Assembly: GCA_037176885.1 (NCBI GenBank)
Contig: JAWWNJ010000014.1
Span: 1,798,001 to 1,862,000 of the forward strand
Source of the DNA: Favolaschia claudopus
Taxonomy: Eukaryota > Basidiomycota > Agaricomycetes > Agaricales > Mycenaceae
Direction of reading: 5' to 3'
DNA: 64,000 nucleotides
Shown: in pieces, positions 56,082-64,000 of the stretch
Numbering within the stretch: position 1 is the stretch's first letter
How the letters are laid out: every line of letters begins with the position of its first letter
Translations under genes and position numbers: made by a program
Notes under the pieces: model-generated
Databases searched by the model: none
What the model was told of the DNA's origin: nothing
Seen by the model: only the letters and a program-made list of their open reading frames with translations

Positions 56082-56696
56082 ATGGGCGCACTCCTGAGCC
56101 TGTGAGAGGAGTGCAATGTCTTGTGACCAGCGGAGTGACGTATGACGTGACGCTCCTCCTACCGACTTCCATGACCGACACACGGCACGACGCGCTCAAG
56201 CTCTCTGCGCTGACTGTGTCCTGCGAAGCGTCAAGCCTTTCTCTCGTCATTCTTGCTCCGCTTACCTAGCCTGCTGCTCTTCGCCCTCTGTTTCGGATTT
56301 CACTTAGGGGCCGAAATCTTAGCCTGGCTGCCTCAGGCTGAAATCTCACAGACGACTACTTCTCGTTATTGTTTCCGGGAGAGATTGTCTCTCTTTTCGA
56401 CCATACTGCTTCTCTCCTTTGCGGTTTAGGCTACCCCTGTGTCAAGTCAGACGCTGTCGACTTGGGGATTTTTGGCTTAGTTTTGCGTCAAGACCAGCGG
56501 AGGAATAGTTCGGGTGAGTCTTCATGCCCTCATTCTTTCTCAGTCCATTCCATCCCCCCATTGTATATTATCCTTCCTACCTTTCAATAATTGATCTCAT
56601 TATGGATGCATTCATCTTCCGATTATTTTCTCCCTCTCCCCACCCCTTCACAAATGCATTTCATCATTCAATCACTACGTGCACTTGCTAATACGA

Positions 56697-57085
56697 CGTT
56701 TCATACCCGCGCCTACATGCCCCGAGCCGTTATATCCGGACGGGTTTTAGGGTTACATCCCCACGATTCTGCGCTTAAATATTGCGCCTACCACTTCATA
56801 CCCGCGCCTACATGCGCAGAGCCGTTACATCCGGACGGGTTTTAGGGTTACATCCCCACAATTTTGCGCCTACATGCGCCTCCAATTTCATACCCACGCC
56901 TTCATGCGCTGAGCCGTTATATCCGGACGGGTTTTAGGGTTACATCCCCACAATTTTGCGCCTCCAATTTCATACCCGCGCCTCCATGCGCGTTACATCC
57001 GGACGGGCTTTAGGGTTACATCCCCATGATTTTGCGCCTAAATGCGTCTCCCATTTCGCCCCCACGCCTCGATACCCGACCTTTA
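56697..57085 (+). repeat. Tandem repeat, about four units of 78-95 bp
   Basis: Each unit carries catacccgcgcct, gagccgttayatccggacgg and GGTTTTAGGGTTACATCCCC then attttgcgcct. Starts of the gagccg block are at 56724, 56819 and 56911, with a shortened fourth near 56991. Every unit contains TTTAGGGTTA, a telomere-like word. Confidence 0.8.
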
Positions 57086-57089
57086 TTGT

Positions 57090-60000
57090 CGTTCAACGTG
57101 GTCTCGATATCCTTCAAGTTGTGATTACCTTTGTGCCCACATGTACTAAGCGGTTACAAGCCGCTGGGTCTAACATCTTCACGGGCACATTTGACTTGCT
57201 CTGCGGCGCCTGAAACTGCTTCTGATTTTTGTGTATCAACGGCTCATGTCATTAATCCTATCCGTCATTAATCCTATCGGTCTGTACGGAGATTTACTGC
57301 GACCCACATTCATATTCAACATGACATTTCTTCGATAAGTAATCCCGAGCTGTTTGTGGCACTACATGCTTGGAATGGAATACTTCCCATTCGAGCAGTT
57401 TTGGGAGTCCCTGGATTCTCGTCCTCTCCGCAACTCGGAAACACATACAGAGAGTTGCACATTTGCGCTTTCGATCTTTTATCGGATCCTCTTGGTCGAT
57501 AATCTTCTGCGTGTCATCCAACCTACATTTCTATCTCCGTATCGAGTCTTACATCTCAGCCCTTTATTTGTGTTACCTCCCTAATTTTTCTGCAGTCTCA
57601 TGAGCATCTAAATATACTCGCTTTCTTCCGCGGCTTTCCATCCCGTTATAATCTTCCGCTAATACATACTTCTATCGAGCGTCTCAATTAAGCTTCGCTT
57701 TTTCCTTCCTGTTTTAATTTGCTGTCCACCTACACTTTGTGCCGGCATTTCGGTTTCTGCGTCTTCGAGCACACGTTCGGATTCTTGATAGGAAGGCGCT
57801 TGATTAATCCGAATCTCAGTCATGTTCTTTCGACCAGCATGTTTGCTTCCCCGCAATTGCTGCGAATAACTGGGTCCTGCAGATGAATGCTACTGTTCAC
57901 CTTGATCCTCGAGGCGTACTGTTTTGATTCCTTCGAGCTCAATCATTTCATTCATGTGAACGTACATTCCTGGCATCTTGAATTGCTCGGGTTTGAATGA
58001 GGCTCTGTCTTCATAACTTCTGTGAACGGGTGAATTCTGCTATTCGACCGCTATATCTACAATTTTGCATCATGTAGTGCGAATTTATTCACATTAATTC
58101 GTACCCGGAGAATTTACGATCTATGATTTTCATTTGTTGGTTTTCTCGCATCTTCGGTTACCAGCCTGGGTTCAGAGTCAGTATACAGTCAAAGCTGCCA
58201 TAACCCATAGGATTCGGTGGAGCCCAAAAGCTCTTGCCTTCCCGCTCACGCTTACTATGTGGAGGGTGATTTTGCAACTGTATGCTCAAGCCGGGGCGCT
58301 GTCATTCTCGGTCTAAATGCCTCCCTAAAATTATATCTTCGCTTTGAGGCGAACATAACATGAAGTTAAGGCTTCTTATCTGACCACTCGAGATACGAGC
58401 CTTCGATAAATTGAATACGAACAGTAATTTAGATAACTCCACATTCTAACGCTCGATGCCGTTGGTACATTCATAAGTTGCTTTAATTCCGAACCATGCT
58501 GCGTGGTTTTGCTCAGTATACTTGCCTCCGAGTCGTATTTGTTCAATTCTTTCGACTCCATAGCGGTTTCGATGTCCAGCTCGGACTTACTCAATTCATG
58601 GTTCTGCTTTCAATGTTTAATCTATCTACTTCGAGGCAAACCATAACACTGGTTACTGAGTCCATGTTCAACATCGATGTGGGCGTTAACACTGACTCTT
58701 TTCTTGGAATAATAATCACCACCCTCGTCCTAATTTCGGTCGAAGCTCCGTCCTTTCTAGCCAATTCATTTTGCATGCTTAATAGTTTTCGTCCCTAATA
58801 TCGACCCCCGATTACAGTCCTCGTACCAAATACTCATCCTATTTCCACTGACCTTTTATCTGGACAACCGCGGTCTCGTTCCTCGAATTGATTGGCTCAA
58901 AAATTGCCTTAAATTATGAGTGCCCGCTTACGCTCTCAATCATTGAATTTGACTGACAGACTACGCCAAATACTTATGCCAACAGCACAATTCCCCGTCC
59001 AACTTCTCGAAGTAGGCTTGGATCTTCTCTATTTCATTTCAAGTCGTCCCATTACTAGAGCTTATGTTGCTCACCTTCATTCGTCTGACTTATAAAATGC
59101 TCTGCCGACTCGGAATTTATTCGATGTGTATTGCTTTCATGGGCGGCTACCACTTTTTACTGTTCCTAATACTGACTCGAGTCTGGCTTAAGACTGTTTT
59201 TATATCTGATATCCGTCGAATTCTTGTTCCCGGTTCGATATCACTTCTGTGTTGGATTCCGAATGCCTCGTAGTAAACCGTTCTAAAATGTTCGACTATT
59301 GTGTCCGCTTCGTGCGGGTTTCTTTCTTATATTTCTCATCCAGTTCCTATTTACTTTGCATTTAAAGAGGACGGCTATAATACATGTCCTGTTTCTACCC
59401 CATATCCATAAAATTATTGGATCGGGTTTGATAGCTCCACCGTAAAACCTGGTCATAGTCATTTGCCTCGCTGGTAACAATTCGGAAATTGTTTGAAGTA
59501 CCTGCCCTGCCAATTTATTCTCAAATTCGCACTCGGGTTTGAAACTTGGGAGTCTTCTGGGCCTTATCGCGGACCTGGTTATATAACATCCATCCTTCCC
59601 ACAAATTCTCCTGTATTTTTCACAGATCGAGGAATTCTTTGCCGATTTAAAAATCGTCGTGGCTCGAATATGCCATTTCAAGACACTAATGATTATTAAA
59701 GATTCGCCTCCAATTCCCTCTCATGACCTGTTTGAAGCTCCGATCAATTCGAGCGCGTTACCTCAATCTCTGCTAGTTGTGCTATCTACTCTGCCAACAT
59801 CAACCATATTATAACTGTGCATACTGAGGCCGAAGTCCTGCTTCGGGTCCACAAATCTTTGATTAGGTGGTATTTGCGCTCTTTCTATCCCGCTCATTAA
59901 TCTCAGTTCAAATTATTGGCCTTTGCCTTGGCCCGGCTGTTCTCATTTATTTGAGGAGGTTATACGACTGTGATTCCGTTCTAATCGCCACTCCTGCGTC

Positions 60001-60186
60001 AAATAAAATTTACCAGCTTAGCCTGTTCGGAATTTACTTCTACGTTGACATTCCAAGTCCCATGGAACTTCAAAATATTTCATCTATTACTTGTAGTGCG
60101 ATCTCAAGCCATAGGGAATGTCATCAGCCGCCTTCTTTTGGGTTAGTCGTGGTCTCTGGAGATGCCCTCGCCTGGCGTCTTTTTCC
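57090..60186. other. Interior of the long insertion unit: no gene recognised
   Basis: T/C-rich on the plus strand with many ttcg words. The longest frames (132 aa at 59681-59283, 124 aa at 59867-60241) show no domain, repeat or codon regularity. It may be decayed coding or non-coding retroelement interior. Confidence 0.4.
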
Positions 60187-60809
60187 TTTGGGTGCCTTCT
60201 CGCGCATCCCTTCGCCCACGACCAGGAGATCAGCCGGTTAGATTCCACCGGCTGTCTTCTCCTCACCCGCACACAACTACGGCTGTCCCATGTGGAATAT
60301 AGAATGAATGAAGCGACAGTCACAAGATGGGCGCACTCCTGAGCCTGTGAGAGGAGTGCAATGTCTTGTGACCAGCGGAGTGACGTATGACGTGACGCTC
60401 CTCCTACCGACTTCCATGACCGACACACGGCACGACGCGCTCAAGCTCTCTGCGCTGACTGTGTCCTGCGAAGCGTCAAGCCTTTCTCTCGCCCACCCAC
60501 CTCACCCTTGATTTTTGACAGTATTGGGATTCCGCATGCTCAAGTTCAAGTTTGTTTCCATGCCAGCCAAATGCCAGCCTTATAGTCTTAGAATTTGTTT
60601 TTTGTCGTCTTTATTGTGGGGCAGTGCGTAGAGTGGGCGTTGGGGTGCCTTCTCGCGCATCCCTTCGCCCACGACCAGGAGATCAGCCGGTTAGATTCCA
60701 CAACCAGGAGATCAGCCGGTTAGATTCCACCGGCTGTCTTCTCCTCACCCGCACACAACTACGGCTGTCCCATGTGGAATATAGAATGAATGAAGCGACA
60801 GTCACAAGA

Positions 60810-61250
60810 CTGTTCACTTCCAAATACAAAGCAAAAGTGAAGCCATAATTGTGCCGTGGTTTAACTCAAGATCTGGTGCCGCTTGGATCTCTGTGTCAGC
60901 CAAACAGCCAGGAGGTTCTATTGAGCGCACAATGGTCACATCAGTCAAAAGGAACACGACATCACTTGAAACTGTGCTGCCACCACGGTGGAAGGGCATG
61001 AATCAGTCACTATCACTCCGGGACTGCTGTGGATCACGCGGGAAAGCTCGGTATCATTCGGAAGGTCGTCTTATCACGGCGCGAGACGGCGCCGTGCGAT
61101 TGACAGCAGCCATCACAAGCACTCGCCACAGCCACATCACCATTGGGTGCCCGTCTGATAAAAGGGGGAGCAAGCTCCCCCAATCAAACCTCACGAGCTG
61201 TCATTATAATTACGGATTAGGAAGGAAAGGTCTGGGTTTCCGAGACTAGG
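60810..61250 (+). repeat. Phased-ATCA dispersed element, right part of the interrupted copy
   Basis: Continues the 56081 break: caaagcaaa, gccgtggtt, ctcaagatctggtgccg. ATCA motifs follow at 10/20/21-bp steps (60939-61076 region), then GGGGGAGCAAGCTCCCCC (61165-61182) and the end hairpin GTCTGGGTTTCCGAGACTAG (61231-61250). Confidence 0.7.
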
Positions 61251-62702
61251 CGTGCCCCGGTGCTCTGCGTGGCATCGCCGAGGATGACAATTCTGACTTC
61301 GATCTTGACTTCGATTCTGATATCGATTCTCGTGGAAGACGTCCAAAAGACGTCTGTCGTGTTAACGTTTTTCGGGAGGCCTGAGAATCGAGGGTCGATT
61401 CCGGAACCAAGTCTTAACTACTTCATCGGTTTGGCGGTATCCCCGACGTCCTGCCCCTCTTACCTGCCATGTACGCATGCACCTAGAGGGCAAGCCATTT
61501 GTGTGGACTGTCGAAAACTTGTTATACCAAAGCGACAGTGTGTATCAAGGTGGTGGGAAGAGTGACGAACGGAACTAAATAGTAGGCCTACGCCCCTTGG
61601 TCCCGGTTCTTATGGCAAATGACCTGTCCCGAGAACGAATTTCCGCAACAGATCGTAAACGCACGTCGCCTGAAGTCGATACCCAGACGTCTATCCGAAA
61701 TTCGAGAGGTAGGTGTACGGAGCTACTTCAGGCTGATGCAAATCCTGACCGAAACCGGAGATTTCTTAATCTCGGCTCCAGATCTTTTCGGGCTGATGGC
61801 CGGGGCACTGTGATCATAAGATCACAGTACACCATCACCCCTCAGTGTAAAAAGTGTTCCTTTAGTCAATAATAACCAGCCTGACATCCTGACATTTTTT
61901 TGAGGGTAATCTGAAGTCAACCAAGATTCTTTCTGTGAGTACATACATCCTAGGCTTGTCAATTCAGTATGATTTGGACAAGGGCAAAGAAAGGCAATCT
62001 TGTGTGATATATTGCCACTATTGCAGACTGCAATGGGTTGCAGGGGGCCTCTGGTTTGCGCAAAGTTCAACTGTCACGCTTTTGGCGGAGAAAGTCGACA
62101 GCGTGACACGAGCGCAACTTCCGCGGTCAAACTGCACCAGACGTTATTTCTCAATCAATCTGCCTCGCTAACATCTCCACATCTCAACATTTCCCTTTTA
62201 GGGTGAATGCGCGAGCGCAGCGAGCGGTGCGGGTGGTGCTCTATAACTTCTGGGAACGAGACTAGAGATTTCTTCGATTTGGCCTGTTCAAAATCCTGAC
62301 TTTTTGGCCTGTTTTTGCGCGACGGCCTGGTCTAAATCCTGGCCGAAACCGCGGCAGGGGAGAAGTTTTTTCGGAAAATGTCTCAGAAATGGCCCGATTT
62401 GAGCCGAAAAATTGGCCTGATGCCAGAATCCTGACTTTTTGGGCTAATGTCTGGGTCTAGGCCTGTATGTATCCTGATTTTTTGCTCGGGATCTGTCCTG
62501 ACTTTTTGGCCGTCAGAAAATCAGGCCTTCATGGGGATTATCATCGGCCCTGCGCTGTCGCCTTGTCGGAAGAAGTGGGGCCAGATCTCTGGATCTGTCA
62601 GGAAAATGTCGATTGCCTGAATGGTTGCCCCATTTTAAATTGACAGAAAGGGTGGTTGGTGCGGAGCAGGCAAGCGAGCAGGGCCGAGCTACTCGACTGA
62701 CT
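61251..62702. other. Gene-free stretch with repeated CCTGACTTTTTGG words
   Basis: 61285-61335 has a short ga(c/t)ttcgat(c/t) repeat. 62280-62520 carries cctgactttttgg or close variants at least four times, mixed with ggcctg. No protein-like frame on either strand; possibly the end of an unrecognised element. Confidence 0.4.
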
Positions 62703-63289
62703 CTAATTTACATTCACTTTGTGGCCCCTCCCGATCCCCCGGTAAATTAGCAAAGAACAACGCGCACGAACAGTAGACACACCACCTGGCCGCCACGTTG
62801 GCCGTGCGAGGCTTCTCATAAGATTTCCCAGAAAGTAGATGTCGGTTGGGAAAGGATTACACTTGAGTTTGGGAGTCCGATGCTCCGGTGGAGTGTTATC
62901 GCCTCCGAACCGGGGCGGGCCAAAACTTGGATCATATTGGCGAGATAGACCGAAATCGATAATGCTTACTCGTGGCCAACATTCAGTGCGTGTGATAGGA
63001 TGCGTGGGCTTCTGGTACGTCGAATCTACCCAGGGCGAAGCAGGATGGAATTTGCCGTCGGGATATATGTCGGGGTCCTCAACGAAATTGGTGAAATTAC
63101 AATCTCTGCTTCGAGTCAAGTGAACATCACGTAGATAAAAACCACAGAGGGTGGAGTTGACCGATGGGCAATATAGATTCAATGCATATACTGAATTGCC
63201 TGTTACAGATTCGAAAGCTAAGCAGCTGTGGATTTATATATATATATAAAATACGCGGCCAACCTCCAGCACTTGCCGGATAGCGTCTA
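62703..63289 (-). pseudogene. Protein-kinase-like domain, C-terminal part
   Basis: The minus strand carries a catalytic-loop-like SRDCNFTNFVED (63085-63111; the usual H of HRD is S), then PTHPITRTECWPRVSIIDFG with DFG at 62949-62957, YDPSFGPPRFGGDN, PPEHRT (APE-like) and KCNPFPTDIYFLGNLMR. This is the arrangement of the agaricomycete kinase-like family with an HRDCNxxN loop. It breaks off after LARPTW, so the C-lobe is truncated. Possibly a pseudokinase given the lost His. Upstream DAIRQVLE (63270-63287) joins across the MITE to the right-hand part. Confidence 0.65.
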
Positions 63290-63942
63290 CAGTCGTGGCC
63301 AGTCAAACACGACAAATCAATTTTTGGTCGGGATTTTTATTTCTGAATATATCTGGCACCAGAATCAAACTCCACTCGAAAAAAGACGCATTTTAAGCAT
63401 ATAATCGAATATTTTCCACGAGAAATGGGGTCCGGCCAATATTTTGGACGACTTGAACGAAAATTGTGAGGGGCAAACCTGACCCTGGGGAGCTTTTTTG
63501 GAGTAGATATAGCTAGATTGGTTGTGCAAGCTGCATTTCGAGGCCTTCTACCTCGATTGCGACCGAATTCACTCTGAAACTGAAAGCCAGAACAGTTTCG
63601 GCAGCTTCACATGAGCCCACGTGGTTGTTGATCCGACAATGTTGTTCCATTTATTGCGCCATAACGGTCGTTGAAATTTTTCGTCTCATACACCATCAGA
63701 TTCTACTACTCAAAAGGCGTCGATTCCATATCTTTTCAATATTTTAGGCTTACATAAAGGGGTGCGGCCAACTTTGAGGCCCTCTCGGATCACTAAACTC
63801 GTTCTCCCGGCCGATCCGCTCGTTGAAATATGTTACTTTGGGTACCAATCGAGAGCTCTCGATGAGATCTATCGATTCCGATGGTTTTCGGAAGCATGGG
63901 AAGTCATTGATCAATTTTGTTGTGTTTGACTGTCCACGACTG
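63290..63942. mobile_element. TA-flanked MITE (CAGTCGTGGCC termini) inside the kinase-like gene
   Basis: Left CAGTCGTGGCCAGTCAAACA continuing CGACAAATCAATTTT is inverted at the right (..tgttgtgtttgactgtccacgactg), with TA at 63288-63289 and 63943-63944. 653 bp. With one TA and the unit left out, the kinase frame reads through. Confidence 0.85.
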
Positions 63943-64000
63943 TACCACTTCGCCGACGGTGTCAAAGAGGGGGTAGTTGAATTGTATACATAAGTGCATC
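63943..64000 (-). pseudogene. Protein-kinase-like gene, part upstream of the MITE (runs off right edge)
   Basis: The minus strand reads QFNYPLFDTVGEV up to the TA, and DAIRQVLE follows beyond the MITE in the same frame. The N-lobe would lie past the right edge. Confidence 0.55.

Larger units (their letters stand above)
56082..60809. mobile_element. Tandem insertion of two units with shared ends (A-long-B, A-short-B')
   Basis: A (165 bp) is identical at 56082-56246 and 60327-60491. B is at 60190-60327 and again, with a 29-nt internal duplication, at 60643-60809. So a 4.2 kb unit A-X-B is followed head-to-tail by a 0.5 kb unit A-U-B' with a different short middle. A starts with a GCACTCC..GGAGTGC hairpin; B contains CAGCCGGT..ACCGGCTG. 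There are no terminal inverted repeats and no protein-like ORF. Flanks match the phased-ATCA family, with ttcaaat / ttccaaat as a possible target duplication. Confidence 0.7.

Noticed and set aside
56082..60491. Ordinary LTR retrotransposon with 165-bp LTRs
   Set aside because: No primer site, polypurine tract or pol frame; the B repeats show a tandem A..B arrangement instead.
1..64000. CRISPR array, rRNA genes or biosynthetic cluster
   Set aside because: No repeat-spacer pattern, no rRNA-like stretch, no clustered enzyme genes.

Overview
The window looks like repeat-rich, probably silenced DNA from an agaricomycete fungus (Basidiomycota). The evidence is the short introns of about 47-60 nt with GT..AG and CTAAC-like branch sites, protein families expanded in mushroom genomes (F-box, kinase fragment, DUF6589-type protein, RecQ-like helicases, Ty3/Copia/Helitron relics), and very many small inverted-repeat elements. 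Almost every recognisable coding unit carries a stop, frameshift, deletion or insertion. No bacterial-style operons, rRNA, CRISPR array or intact tRNA was seen. Family names come from memory and by-eye translation; no searches were run.

Layout. 1-3.7 kb: 5' part of a minus-strand Ty3/Gypsy Gag-Pol running off the left edge, overlapped at its start by a small three-exon RING-finger reading frame. 3.7-8.6 kb: a plus-strand multi-exon gene of unknown function, followed by an internally deleted Copia element. 8.6-23.4 kb: hardly any genes. It holds Copia scraps, a large fold-back structure with nested elements, and many miniature inverted-repeat elements (MITEs). 23.4-25.6 kb: minus-strand F-box pseudogene and an unknown protein. 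25.6-31.5 kb: a DUF6589-type gene (+) and a RecQ-like helicase (-), tail to tail, 100 bp apart. 34.9-37.9 and 44.7-47.7 kb: two diverged copies of one transposase-like family. 39.9-43.9 kb: a Helitron RepHel relic between them. 47.9-51.4 kb: MITEs and hairpin elements. 51.5-54.5 kb: a second RecQ-like helicase (+), again tail to tail with a DUF6589-like C-terminal remnant (-). 55.1-61.3 kb: a dispersed element with helically phased ATCA motifs, split by a 4.7 kb tandem insertion of terminally repeated units. 62.7-64 kb: a kinase-domain gene cut by a TA-targeted MITE.

Most noteworthy: (i) the helicase/DUF6589 convergent pair occurs twice, which suggests a two-gene mobile unit; (ii) a dispersed non-coding family whose ATCA motifs are spaced by 10, 20 or 21 bp, around a 20-bp palindrome; (iii) two copies of a transposase-like family with conserved SADST, GDHASxEK and CCMHKDQNS motifs; (iv) seven TA-flanked MITEs, one of which leaves a continuous kinase frame when removed on paper; (v) a RING frame overlapping Gag.
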